A stretch of 64,000 bases of DNA from Cichorium intybus (GCA_023525715.1 CM042017.1:82303357-82367356); one strand, 5' to 3'. Positions 11,126-22,336 are shown, numbered from the stretch's first letter. Translations and numbers: made by a program. Notes: a model not told the origin generated them from the letters alone.

Positions 11126-11875
11126 TGTTGGATTAGGTGTCTAAGCCATGACTTATAAATTATATTTATCTTATTAATTGAAGCAAAGTCTATTTGGGTT
11201 ACCCTCATAGCTGGAGGTTTGGCAGAAATTTAGTAGAGAGAAAGGTTGATTTATTAAATGTTTAATAAATCAATAGAAATAACTTAAATAGTTTATTAAT
11301 ATATTAAAGTGATAATATATTAATTAGAAACTATATTAATTAATTAGAAATTAATCTAGAATTAATTGGATTTAATTTAATGATTAATTTAATTAATTAA
11401 AGGTGCAGGGACTGATTTTGTAATTATTCAATGGTTAAATATTGACTGACCAGTTGGAGCCATAGGTTGCGAAATTAAGAGTGTGGCCACTCTTAATTTC
11501 GAAACCCTAATTAGGGTTTTAGAGGCTTGGTCCAAATAGGTAACACGCTTGTCCATTAGAGGGCTCCTCTAGGGTTTTGACTGCACCACCTGGAGGCTAT
11601 AAATAAGGGAACCTTGGGGGAACCCTAATCTGCGCCACTTTGACCCTGTCTCTCTAGAATTCTATTTTCTCATCCATTGCTTGGGTGTGACTACATTTGA
11701 GGCAGGATATTTTTGCTGCTAAGTTCAAGAAGAAAATCAAAGGTTAGTTTTCTCAATTTAATTATTTAGAAATTATTATTGGCCTTAGGAATTTTGTTAT
11801 ATTTTCATTGATAGAAAAACATAGATCCTCATCTAAGGTTGCATGTAAACTTAGGATTATTTAGTTCACTGATTG
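11126..11875 (+). repeat. 3' LTR of element A (right end uncertain)
   Basis: Starts TGTTGGATTAGGTG directly after a purine-rich tract ending gggagac, and matches copia B 56953 to about 57690 through AT-rich U3, the 'cttaatttcgaaaccctaa' block and the leader. A TATAAATA box lies at 11598-11605. Similarity to B fades after about 11875, so the end given is the limit of visible match rather than a proven LTR terminus. Confidence 0.7.
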
Positions 11876-13087
11876 CCTGATAAGATGCACAGAGCACGAT
11901 TGTACGTACATCTTAAAGTGATGAGCAGTTAGCAAGACGCACTAGCAAGATTGCATGCACATCTCAAGGTGCCGAGCAAGATGGCACGGCTCATTACACA
12001 ATGTGGGGTGGATAGTTATTGTTGGGTGCATTTTGTGGTGTTCTTTGTTTAGAGATAAAGCATGTGTGTAAGCTGCATGCTTAACCTTTCCCTATCTAAA
12101 CTACTGTTTCAGGTACATCAGGTACCAAAGATGGCAAGGTGTGACGCGTATACACGGTGTTGCTTCATTTGGGACTTATTTTGAGTTAATGTTTCCGCTG
12201 ACATTGGATTTCCTTTAATTTTTTTGATCATGGATGTTTAAACTAGATACATAAATTGTTGGGTGTTTTATTGAAATTAAATCAAGTGGTTTTCTTTAAT
12301 TTTAAAGTTGTTAAAAAATTTTAAACTTACCTTAAAAATTGGGATGTTGTTTACAATTGTAGGCAAGTTTTCATTAACTATATTTTCTTTGTTTTATAAT
12401 CTTTTAAGTAGGTGTCGTTTAAAAAGTAATGTTGTTTATTTGAAATTCTTTTCAGATCGAACTTCAAGTGGTTGGATTGTTCTTGCTTCTTTACAACAAT
12501 TTTGGAGAGGGATGATGAATTGATCTTAGCAACATCTATCAAGTTACCTTTATTTAGTTGCCATTTTATTTTTATTTTTTTTTGAAATTTGCTCTCATAA
12601 TTACATTTTTCGTTCTCAAGTATATTTAATATTTGCAAGTTTGGCCCCAAAAAGTTTTTGATTGCCATGTTGGTCCTTATATGAGGTTTTTATAATGTTT
12701 TTGGTCCCCTTTTCAAGTAAAATGACTATTTATGGTATAGCTTAATTGTGCATCTTTGGTCCAAAAAATTTGTGGAATTTAGAGTAAATTACAGCCTCCT
12801 AACTAACCTTATTTGGAGACTATCCCACAACTGCATGTATGATATAAATGCTTTGATAACACATTTTTATATACTTTTGATAATATTATTGTTTATATTT
12901 TTGATATTAGGGTATGTAAGTGACCTGTCTAAAGATGCACATCAAGATGTAGAAGGGATGGATGCTTTTGCAATACGTGTTTTAAGTCTGCTGTCTACCG
13001 AGCCTCCTAATAGTAAGCATCAAAGTTCCCGTAGAGGTTAGAGAAAAAATATCTGTCCAACCCAACTATTTTTGACAGACTAACAAT
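11876..13087. other. Unassigned region
   Basis: AT-rich with no recognisable gene. An open stretch at about 12908-13040 (VSDLSKDAHQDVEGMDAFAIRVLSLLS...) looks exon-like in composition but I cannot assign it. The first 200 bp may still be part of the element A LTR. Confidence 0.4.
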
Positions 13088-13155
13088 ATGGTTCGGGTGG
13101 AGGTTGAAGCTAAGAAAGCAAATGGATCATCGAACGATTTTCTATGGCTATCTAG
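13088..13155 (+). pseudogene. Glycolipid-transfer-protein-like exon fragment
   Basis: The frame MVRVEVEAKKANGSS...FLWLSR is followed by a good donor (AG|GTCAGG at 13155/13156). It resembles the conserved segment of plant GLTP proteins (LY.MVRVEVEAK...GSS..T.GLLWLTR), which form part of the lipid-binding fold. The upstream sequence lacks a clear acceptor, and the rest of the domain is absent. A further open stretch at about 13253-13368 (NGLHNGLIQYCSLMEHKD...) does not match the next part of GLTP as I know it. This is probably a gene fragment; the family call rests on about 22 residues. Confidence 0.5.
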
Positions 13156-13681
13156 GTCAGGATTATGGCAAATAAATTTACCCTTATAGTTATTAATTAT
13201 GGCAAAAATTAACTCAAAAACTCCCTTCATGCTCATAAATTGTTTACTTTCAGAGCAACGGACTTCATAATGGACTTATTCAGTATTGTAGCTTAATGGA
13301 GCACAAGGATAAAACAGCTGGGTTGTTTTCTTTAAAGTACAATGCCCAAATAGAAATAAAATGTAGAATGCTATAATAAACAAGTAAGTGAAAATATATT
13401 GCTATTATTTGCATTTAGCCCTTTCAGTGTTTTTCATTATGTCATTTTACTTTCATTTCTTTCTATTACACCATTATACTTCTAACTTTTCTATTAAAGA
13501 CATTATAATTTGAAAAACCATCACGATTACAACATTGTACTTTCATTTATTTTCTTATTAGAACACTATACTTCAAAGAATAGATATTAACTTGCTAATT
13601 TGTTGTCGTACAGTTTTAGAAGCGCCGACTCACCCATCTTGGACCGTGATATGCCTCAAGCTATCTAATAGAGTTGAATAC
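13156..13681. other. Unassigned flank of the nested block
   Basis: AT-rich sequence with one unassigned open stretch (about 13253-13368) and no repeat matched elsewhere in the window. It ends at the first base of the outer LTR (13682). Confidence 0.4.
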
Positions 13682-14561
13682 TGTTGAAAATATAATACGA
13701 AAACGCGAAGGTTTTCGGGTCCAAGATATTTCGCTCAATAGTAAACGAAGATATATAAATAAATTAAGTGCGAAAATGTAAAGGAATGATGCGGAAAAAT
13801 ATAAATGACGTGAAACGTAAAGTTGCGAAATATTTAAATAAATCGTAAAGAACAAGTGTGAAAATTAAAAGACCATAATTAAACGATATGATGTAATTCA
13901 TATTTTTCATTGATAATAAGAAATGTGTTACATATTGGAAGTTAAACTCAAACACAATTTCTAGTCTAAGTTGAATTACATGAAGATCTAGAAAGAAATA
14001 ATAGAAGAAAAGATAGAAAGATATGGAGATCTAGTAAAGAAAGGACGAGAAGTGAGGATGTTCTTGAAGTTCTTGAGGTGGCTGGAGATTCTCCAGCCCC
14101 TCCTCCAATTACTTTAGACTACATTGGAGTGATAGTTTCCTCAACTTCTGTCTAAATCTCACTCTAAACATCATGACCCAAGCCTCCTATTTATAGGTAG
14201 AGAAGATTTCTAATAGATCCTAAGTACAACAAATATTAATAAAATATTACAAAAGTACAATTCTACAGCTGGCCTAAATAATCTAAGTCTTGAACACCTG
14301 CTGTGTAGTTTCGTTGCTGAACGGAACTGCACTGGAGCTTTCTGATCCGTAACTTCTGAACCGTAACTCCGCAACCGTAACTTCTGAACCGTATTTTCTG
14401 AACCGTAACTGCTAAACCGTAATTTCTAAATTATGAATTTCTGATACGAAAATCACACATGTGATTTTTGGTATTGACTTCGGTACTTAGGCTTCCTGTA
14501 TAGTTTCATTTCTGATCAGCAGCTCCATTTCGGTACTGCAAGTGCTGAAGTGATTTCGGTA

Positions 14562-14862
14562 CAGGGCCGGCTCAATGGGGTGGGCAAGCTGGGAGACCGC
14601 CCCGGCCCCCCAAACGCCAAAGGGCCCCTATTTTTAGATGTTCTTTATATATTTAGCCCAAAAAAATCTATTAGTTTGCTAGAAAGACCCAAACTTAGCT
14701 CAAACTGTTCATCGAATCATGCTCTATTGCTCTTCAGATTGACCTTCTGAATTAATAAAAAATTCTGTAGGTACCGCCTTTTTTTATTATAAAAAAAGTT
14801 TATCGTTAGGGACCCTATTTTATATTTCGCCCCGGGCCCCAAATCAGCTTGAGACGGGCCTG
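14562..14862. mobile_element. hAT-type MITE (301 bp)
   Basis: Flanked by a perfect 8-bp duplication TTTCGGTA (14554-14561 and 14863-14870). Termini are inverted: CAGGGCCGGCTCAA at the left, and CAGGCCCGTCTCAAGC read inward from the right. The other copy of this LTR (near 50183) lacks the insertion and shows a single related site. An 8-bp TSD with CAGGG/CAGGC ends is the hAT signature. No transposase is encoded, so it would have been mobilised in trans. Confidence 0.9.
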
Positions 14863-15215
14863 TTTCGGTATATAGACATTTGTTATTGCTCGGACGCACG
14901 TATTGAATTGAACATATTTTGCTTTCTGAATGTGGGCCGCATGACTTCTCTTTTCGCATTTATCCTATTGGACCGACCAATCTTAATATCTTTCAATCTC
15001 TGACTTATCACTCGGCCAGCACATTCTTTCATTTCTATTTGAATTCCCTTTGTTTATTGTGATACTCGGTCCGCATGGCTCATTTTGAGAACTTTTAATA
15101 TTGACCACATATTAAATGTGTCACTTTTCTCTTCCATTTAACCTCACGTGACATGCTTCCAATTTGCTTCTTTTCTTTTGGTTTTATGTGAGAATTAAAT
15201 ACACATGCATACGTA

Positions 15216-15694
<479 letters not shown>

Positions 15695-15695
15695 G

Positions 15696-15826
<131 letters not shown>

Positions 15827-15925
15827 TATCTTTTGGTTCGAGTGTTTTTGCGGTGTTGTCACTTTTGGTCTCGATGAAGTTCCTTGGTCTTTTAATCTTC
15901 AACATCTTTGGCATTTATACTAACA

Positions 15926-16443
15926 ATATCCCCCTAAATGATGACATATGTTGAATGTTCTTTATGAACTGTTCGGTGAACTTCATCATCAATTCCTCAA
16001 TCCCATTGCTGAATAAACACTCAATATAGATCATTTACCCAACAATATCCCCTTAAATGATGTGAAATGTTGAGGGTTATGATAATAAATTTGAAGGAAA
16101 AATGGACTGCTGGTGGAGTTGTATTAGATCTTCGATCCCTCCAAATGTTGATGGGGTGTTAGAAATTTTTGAGAATATCTTGTTGGTCATCAAATTTTAT
16201 TAGATAGAAGTGATTCGTGCTATATGTTCAAAAATAATTACAGTTAATGAACATTTTGAAAATTTCTTGTTGCTGATATGTTGCTGCTGATAGAATGAGC
16301 TGCTGTTGCTTTGGTTCCAACTGATGAACTTCTGAAGTTGCTAGCTCTTCCCAAACTGCTTGGTGCCAGGAGATGTGCAAACCTTCTCCATTGAGCGCTT
16401 TCAGACTCATAGAGCTTTGGCATTCGAATGCGACTTGGCACGC
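15926..16443 (-). other. Internal 3' part of the outer element, with polypurine tract
   Basis: On the minus strand, catttagggggatat directly precedes the LTR start, a normal polypurine tract (15926-15940 on plus). The LTR-end plus PPT motif aacaatatcccc is repeated 119 bp further in (16041-16052). An open minus frame covers 16244-16443; it runs in phase into 44601-44715 across the nested insertion (see findings). It ends at the Athila target site CACGC. Confidence 0.7.
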
Positions 16444-17546
16444 TGACAACGCCTAGTGATATCAAGTATTTTAGGCGTTGTTGAGCCCTGTTCTTGGTAA
16501 AATTATATCATATATGCATGGGTATTCTCACTTTTCGTGTCAGGACTTGTCTGGAGAAAAAGAACAGAAACAGGGACCAAAAGTGTACAAAAAGGAAAAA
16601 GTATGGAAAGAATGAAAAATCAAGAGAAGACGTACGCGCGCCGCGGATTTATCTCCCGCGCGACGCGGATGTAAGGCGGTGGAACACATTTGAATTCCGA
16701 AGAAACGGGGAACGGATAAGTACGCGCGCCGCGGATTTCACTTATGCGCGGCGCGGTCACGGGAAATTTGCAACTATAAATAGAGGCATTTCCAGCCGAA
16801 AACCCTAGCAAAGACCTGATGAAAACATTGACCTAGAAGCTCTTTGACTCGAGGATTCCATTTCAGAAGCTATAATTTGGTATTTTCATGTTTTAGATTT
16901 TATTTCATTTTAGTTAAACATTTGTAAGCTTTGAGTTGAATCTTTGGGTGTGACAACCATTGATATTCAGCTTAGGGTTCTGTTTTTAGTAGTGTTTGGC
17001 TACTGATTTCATGTTTGGATATTGGTTTGAGTGAATGAAATCATTCGGTTAATGTTAATATTGATTTTTCAGTGTTTTGGATGTTAGTTTGTGATTTGGT
17101 TGTTTGATTGTGATTGAATTTGGTTTGTGACTTGGTTGGGACTGTTTTCCTTTGCTGAAAACAGTAGCTAACTTGGTTAGGTTAGGCATTAAACCTTGGC
17201 TATTAACTGTCTTATAGAACTGTTAGTTATTAGCTAGTTTATGCTGTGCTTGGTTTTGCTAGTTTGGATGCCTTCAATTGCTTCTGATTCAGAGATGTAC
17301 TTCTGAGTTCAGAAAGTAACTAGGTCATTTGGACATAGCTAAGCTTGGCTTGGGTGTTTGAAATCTTGTTTTGAGGTAGGCAGATAGAAATTAGTTCCTC
17401 CGACTATAGCTGTGACACTATTAGTTGGTAATCTCTCATCTAGGCTAACCACGTAGCTCCTGTGGATCGACCCTGACTCCACTATACTAGTGAATGTTAG
17501 GTTATTTCTTATTTTTGACCGCATGACGACCTCTGCATGCACGTCA
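16444..17546 (+). repeat. 5' LTR of the Athila-like element (1103 bp)
   Basis: Begins TGACAACGCC and ends GCACGTCA. U3 carries two copies of a GC-rich motif (tacgcgcgccgcggattt at 16633-16650 and 16721-16738, with related gcgcg words between and after) directly upstream of the TATAAATA box at 16775-16782. The R/U5 region is T/G-rich. Confidence 0.93.
16775..16782 (+). promoter_or_regulatory. TATA box of the Athila LTR
   Basis: TATAAATA, about 40 bp downstream of the last GC-rich repeat. The same box is kept in the 3' LTR copy (near 35293). Confidence 0.75.
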
Positions 17547-17551
17547 AATTT

Positions 17552-17569
17552 TGGCGCCGTTGCCGGGGA
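17552..17569 (+). other. Primer-binding site complementary to tRNA-Asp
   Basis: TGGCGCCGTTGCCGGGGA, the 18-nt site complementary to the 3' end of plant tRNA-Asp and typical of the Athila/Tat group. It begins five bases after the LTR end. Confidence 0.93.
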
Positions 17570-17650
17570 GCTGTGAGCTTAGGTTAGGTGAGTTGTAGGA
17601 CTTAGTTTCTGATTTTTGATGTTTGATTTTAGTTTGCTGATTTTTGGTAT

Positions 17651-18928
17651 GTGTGCATCCTTATGATGGGTGATTACATGTACCCGAACCAGTATGATTA
17701 TTATCCGGCCGACACCTATTACGAGGATGATTGTTATAATGGATCATTCGATGACAATGGATGGCGGACCGAGGAGTCATCTCAGTCTGAGAATTCTGTG
17801 ACTTGGGCCCAACTTTGGGTATTCATGTATAACAACTACCATGAGCAGAAGGACCAGGCTGAAGCTCTTGAAAAATTGCAAGCTTCTTTAGATAAGATGG
17901 AGGAAAATTGGAAATGTTCACCACCTTCGCCAGAACCAGAGGTGAGTGATTTTTATACCAATGATAATGTGTGTGAACTTGCATCATCTGAATATGTGAT
18001 GGAAGGGCATACACCGTGGGAAAGTCAAGAGACCACTGAGATGGTCGAAAATGTTGTTGAGGAAGAGGTTGTAGGTGACAATGCTACCTCTGACTCAACA
18101 GCTTTTGATATTTTTGATGATTTTGAAAATGTTAATAATGTTGATCCGGTGTTGGGAGAATCCATACCATCACCAGACAATTTGGTTGATAAGGATGTTG
18201 TGGAGGGGGTTGTAAGTGACAGTACAGATCCCAGCCCAACAACTCCTGAAATTTTTGAAGTTGTTGATGTTTTTAGGGAAGGGGGTGTAGATGACAATAT
18301 TACCCCCAACCCTGTGATTTTTGAAAATTTTGAGAAACTTGAAAGTAAGGATCCGATGATGGGTGACTTTGTACCACCATCAGATCAAACCAGTCACTCA
18401 CTCTTGGTCCCGATCCACCTGTTGGACGATGACCAAGAAGATGATGCTGACGAGTTGATTTTTGAAAATAATAAACATGATTTTATCACCACTCATGATC
18501 CATTCATGAATGGAAAATTAGATGTGATTAATACCATCGATGAGGAGATATGGAAGCATCCCGATATGTTGCCTTCCGATCCCATTCGATTGGAAAATTT
18601 TTATTGGTACTGCAAACCAAAATTGCAAACTGAAGATAGCACTTGGGATACTGACAAAATAAGATCTGCAAAACAACTACTGGGAGCAGCCCTGGGCGCG
18701 CTTCACGTCAAGCCAGTAATTTTGAAGAGGTATAGAAGGAAGGATCGAGCTTGGAGGTTCAAAGCTACTTCCAAGCACTCGCGGGAAATTATCAAAAGAA
18801 GGCAACTGGGCAGCAGCAGGGGATCTAGCAAGCCATTCGACCCAGGAAAGTTTGGAGGGTGGTGGATCAGCGAAAGGATGGTGGAAGCAGAAAAGCAACG
18901 AAGGAAGAAGGCATATGATCCACCGTAG
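17651..18928 (+). CDS. Athila-type element protein 1 (acidic, unknown function)
   Basis: 425 codons, open throughout, 80 bp after the primer site, the position of gag in Ty3 elements. Residues 1-40 are rich in Y, D and N; alternative starts are residues 5, 6 and 10. A stretch near residues 60-85 (EQKDQAEALEKLQASLDKMEENWK) has coiled-coil character. Residues 85-280 are acidic and repetitive in style (V/D/E with P, S and T). The C-terminal 90 residues are basic (RYRRKDRAWRFK, RRQLGSSRGSS, EKQRRKKAY) and suit nucleic-acid binding. I see no zinc knuckle, protease or RT motif. The stop is followed by 'gcgcttgttgggaggcaacc', a block I recall from other plant Athila-group elements. Function is unknown; a structural or packaging role is inference. 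Confidence 0.75.
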   Translation: MCILMMGDYMYPNQYDYYPADTYYEDDCYNGSFDDNGWRTEESSQSENSVTWAQLWVFMYNNYHEQKDQAEALEKLQASLDKMEENWKCSPPSPEPEVSDFYTNDNVCELASSEYVMEGHTPWESQETTEMVENVVEEEVVGDNATSDSTAFDIFDDFENVNNVDPVLGESIPSPDNLVDKDVVEGVVSDSTDPSPTTPEIFEVVDVFREGGVDDNITPNPVIFENFEKLESKDPMMGDFVPPSDQTSHSLLVPIHLLDDDQEDDADELIFENNKHDFITTHDPFMNGKLDVINTIDEEIWKHPDMLPSDPIRLENFYWYCKPKLQTEDSTWDTDKIRSAKQLLGAALGALHVKPVILKRYRRKDRAWRFKATSKHSREIIKRRQLGSSRGSSKPFDPGKFGGWWISERMVEAEKQRRKKAYDPP

Positions 18929-19684
18929 CTGTAGAAGGAGTAGAACGTCTGGCTGAAGACGTTAAACTTAGCGCTTGTTGGGAGGCAACCCATCGTGTCA
19001 TAAGTAGGTTTTATAATTCTTAGGATTAATCTAGAAAATACATCAATCGTTTGCAGGTATTAGTGGTTTGAAGCAAGTGTGGGGTCGTGTGAAAAGTTTT
19101 TGAAATCTTCAAGACCGCGCCGCGGGTTTTGGAATTGCGCGACGCGGGTTCGAAACTCAACCCGATGCGCAGGGGTTGAATTAGCGACACGCGCGCCGCG
19201 GAAACGAGAAATGCGCGCCGCGGGAAACAATCAGACGGTTTTTGCCTTTATCCGGTGAGTCGCGGCTCACAAGTCAAATCACACGACTCGGAGCTCTGGT
19301 GATCAAAAATTTCTTGCATTTTTCCTTGCATATTGTGTTTCTACTACCAAGGTACGCTCTTTTAACTATCTATCAGCTGTTTAAACTAGTTATTAGGTAG
19401 TTAATTTTAGGGTTTTATTCCAAAAAGTTCAAAAACTTAGAATCACTAATGCTAGCCCATAGGGTGTTTGTTTTGCCAAATGGACACCCTAGATGAGCTA
19501 ATCGGAACCTAGGCTACCTTGTGGTATCATTAAATTGAGATTTAGCAGGTTAAAATGGGGATTTGATCCCGGGTTTTCAAACAGGCGTACGCCGCGCCGC
19601 GCGCCGCGGTGCGGTGGGGAAGGAAAAGGACTGATCTTGCAAAAAAAAAAAATTTTTGTTTTGTGGCTATATTTTCTTTTGCAG
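18929..19684 (+). other. Inter-ORF leader with GC-rich motifs and a candidate intron
   Basis: It holds the conserved 'tgggaggcaaccca' block (about 18980-18995), an AAGTGTGGGG motif (19075-19084) and a cluster of gcgcgccgcgg-type words (19110-19230) related to the LTR motif. A donor-like AAG|GTACGC (19351/19352) and an acceptor tttcttttgcag (ending 19684), directly before the ATG of the next frame, suggest an intron at 19352-19684. Confidence 0.5.
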
Positions 19685-20902
19685 ATGATGTTCAGATTGG
19701 ACCATGCCTTCCTTCAGTTTCCCACAGAGCTTGACACTTCGGTGGAGTATACCTCGCGGAGGGACGCTTTGATTCATCGCCGGGTCCTTGAGGCGACGGT
19801 TATAGACCGAGACATCCTGAGGGACGCTGGGCTCTGGGGTGCGATTGAGCCATTCCTACATCGCACCTGGACCCACGAGGAGGCATCATTCACATGCCGT
19901 GGCTGGGACAGGATCATGGCCACGGACGAGGACGTGGTCTACACGGAGCTGCTATTGGAGTTCATCTCCACTGCCCATTTCGCTCCCAGGGTGGGAGACC
20001 CACGCTCCAGGATGGTACGTTTTCGCTTGGGAGGTGTGCACCGGGAGTGCAACCTCCGGGAGTTCGGGAGGTGTACGGGCATTTACACACCAGCGGACCT
20101 CCAACACCGTTTCTTCACCCGGTTCTTCGGGTCATGCACTCAGGGGGAGCCGGAGCGCCCTCCCAACATGGAGGTTTGGGCACCGCTGTCCAACGTCAGG
20201 TATGAGGCAGGGGCCTCGAGGGAGAGCCACTTACGTGATCCTCTTCATCCCCTCATGCACCGTATCGTCTCCACCTCCATCATGCATCAAGAGGGGGGCG
20301 AGAAGGTGTTGGGCGATGACATGACATTTTTTTGGGTTCTCCTCGACCCGTCCCGATTCCTCCATCTTCCCTTTGCCCTCGCGATCGCTTTCTCCACCCA
20401 CGCGACCGGCGCCTCCTCCAGCAGCCCATTAGCCAGGGGGTACTTCATTACCCGCCTGGCCCGTTCATATGGCATCCTTACTGCCCCAGTAGCTACCTCT
20501 TTGACTGCTCTGCCTCCATCGCGCACTCCAGCACGCACTTTGGAGAGGATGTTGCTCATTGAACAGCAGCGACCAGGGCAGTACATCCGGGCTCCGATCG
20601 AGCCACCTCAGGCACCCCAGCCTGCATACGCTCAGCCCGGCAGGAGACGCCGGAGGCCAGAGCCGCCAGCACCAGAGCCTACACAGCCGCAGCTACAGCA
20701 GGATGACTCACCAGCCCTCAGCCGGCCGGAGGCCAGAGTCACGCGGATTGAGGGTCAGCTCACGAGAGTCTTGGACCAGCTCGAGTGGATTGGGGAGGTA
20801 CTTATTCAGACTGCATCTGCGCAGGGTCAGCGCTCCCGACCATTCCCAGCCCGGTCTCATGATCATGAGGCTGGACCCTCCAGGCCGTCGGGTAGTGATT
20901 GA
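19685..20902 (+). CDS. ATHILA ORF1-type protein
   Basis: 405 codons from the ATG at 19685. The frame is open upstream to 19535, but that part is low-complexity and lies in the candidate intron, so I prefer 19685, preceded by a strong acceptor. The body (LRDAGLWGAIEPFL...THEEASFTCRGWDRIM...LLLEFISTAHF...FRLGGVHRECNLREFGRCTGIYTP) resembles the plant ATHILA ORF-1 family (PF03078-type), which is found only in retrotransposons and has no assigned biochemical function. The middle keeps the family's alternating W/F and R/H conserved positions. The C-terminal 100 residues are proline-rich, followed by a predicted coiled coil (VTRIEGQLTRVLDQLEWIG) and a basic tail. No stops or frameshifts, consistent with recent activity. 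It is a separate frame from 17651-18928, with 756 bp between. Confidence 0.8.
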   Translation: MMFRLDHAFLQFPTELDTSVEYTSRRDALIHRRVLEATVIDRDILRDAGLWGAIEPFLHRTWTHEEASFTCRGWDRIMATDEDVVYTELLLEFISTAHFAPRVGDPRSRMVRFRLGGVHRECNLREFGRCTGIYTPADLQHRFFTRFFGSCTQGEPERPPNMEVWAPLSNVRYEAGASRESHLRDPLHPLMHRIVSTSIMHQEGGEKVLGDDMTFFWVLLDPSRFLHLPFALAIAFSTHATGASSSSPLARGYFITRLARSYGILTAPVATSLTALPPSRTPARTLERMLLIEQQRPGQYIRAPIEPPQAPQPAYAQPGRRRRRPEPPAPEPTQPQLQQDDSPALSRPEARVTRIEGQLTRVLDQLEWIGEVLIQTASAQGQRSRPFPARSHDHEAGPSRPSGSD

Positions 20903-21896
20903 TGTATCTTTATCTTTTTGTTCTTTTGTATAAACTTATGGCACATCTATCTGTATATTATTTTTTCTATCATGTGTGTTTTAATTTATTTGTTAAGTTG
21001 TGCATGATATATCAAATTGAGAGGGAGTTGTCTCAGACAAGTGTGGGGTCACCGTTCCCCCTCCACTTGTCTCGACCACCGGCGTATCCTACTGTAGCGC
21101 TACAACTCCAGAATATGAATCGAGGATCTTTTTGTACGCATTATACCTGTGATATTGAGCACCAAGCAGTCTACCGTCCAAAAAAGGGTAACTCTTTCTC
21201 CCTTGTTCTGAAATTATTTTTGTACAACGGGGACGTTGTACGGTTTTAAGTGTGGGGTGTGGATGGTCGAAAGAGATATTTTCGAAATTTTTTGCAGAAA
21301 TGATCAATTTTTCAATCTTTAGCAATATTTTTCAAAATTTTTAATGAATTGCAATTTTGAAATGAATGGTTTGTGATTGTGATAGCATTAGTATTTTTCA
21401 AGAAATACTATTTATTTGTGATCATGCTATTAGTTAGTCAAATAAGTTGAGTTTTACGAGTTTAGAAGATTGAGCCGTTTTAGGATTGGAATTTAGGAAG
21501 GAAAAGTCAATTTGTGGCCTTTGTTGTTCGAGCCGGTAGGTCTAAAATAGGTGGGTCTTATGCACCTTACCACCTAAGATCGTCTGGTCTGGGATGGTAT
21601 TTCTGAAAGCTCGCTACACGGACAACATCGAAAGTCATGGACAATTCCTTAATGGCCTTTAGAATCTGAACGAGTAAGTACACTTCATTGTGGACAGAAA
21701 GTTTGTAATCAAGGGTTCTTTAGAAAGCCATGAATTCCAAAGAACAACTCAATTATGTTTTCACGAACTATTCCATTCTAACTCGAGGAGCAATAAGCTT
21801 TGAAACTAAACACATTCAAAAATTGTTCGATTCTCTATTATAATTTGTTAAAAACTCTCTTGCTTGGGGACAAGCAAGGCACAAGTGTGGGGTGTT
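20903..21896 (+). other. 3' noncoding region of the Athila element, hairpin and polypurine tract
   Basis: No gene. A hairpin is formed by agacaagtgtgggg and its near-complement (21035-21075). A second one, CTTGCTTG-ggga-CAAGCAAG (21859-21878), sits just before the polypurine tract aagtgtggggtgtt (21883-21896). The word AAGTGTGGGG also occurs at 21039-21048 and 21248-21257. Confidence 0.7.
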
Positions 21897-22336
21897 TGAC
21901 AACGCCTAGTGATATCAAGTATTTTAGGCGTTGTTGAGCCCTGTTTGTAACGACCCGGCTCTCCAAAGCCTGTCTTTTACAAGATAATATCACCAGGGAT
22001 CGTCCCATGATCCAAGCCGAGCGTTACCTATACCTGCAAAAAAACCACATAAATAAAGGGGTAAGCTATAAAGCTTAGTGAGTAATCGAATCACAGTATG
22101 GCCTAAATAGCCACACTCGTTTCACAGACTTGTTTTACTACACTTGACCGTCCTACGATCATACTGTGAAACTACCGTATTACCCGACGGAACTCACTTC
22201 TCTCGTACACTCTTACTACACTTTCTTTTACTATCTGGTAACATATAATGTTATTCTTTTACTGTTTTCTTTTACTGTTTGGTAACTTATGACGTTACCT
22301 TACTGTCTGTACTTTCTTCTGTTACTTGGTAACTTT

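Larger units (their letters stand above)
6880..11875 (+). mobile_element. Copia element A: pol-less, 5'-truncated derivative of the copia B family
   Basis: The 3' UTR (about 10425-11125) matches the copia B 3' UTR (about 63146-63843) nearly throughout, including the 'cacagtcgctcata' and 'tatctatggacagaactgac' blocks, and the adjoining LTR (from 11126) matches the B 5' LTR (from 56953). Between gag and the 3' UTR there is no RT, integrase or RNase H trace; instead about 3 kb holds internally duplicated noncoding segments. The 5' LTR is not present. Confidence 0.7.

Noticed and set aside
12378..12668. 96-codon minus frame in AT-rich DNA
   Set aside because: Lysine/asparagine-rich composition only, with no motif or context supporting a gene.
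18025..18309. Minus-strand serine/threonine-rich frame over the first Athila protein
   Set aside because: Complement of the acidic D/E/V-rich coding stretch on the plus strand.
19839..20586. Additional long frames on both strands over the Athila second gene
   Set aside because: Shadows of the GC-rich ATHILA ORF1-type frame, which alone has family-like sequence.
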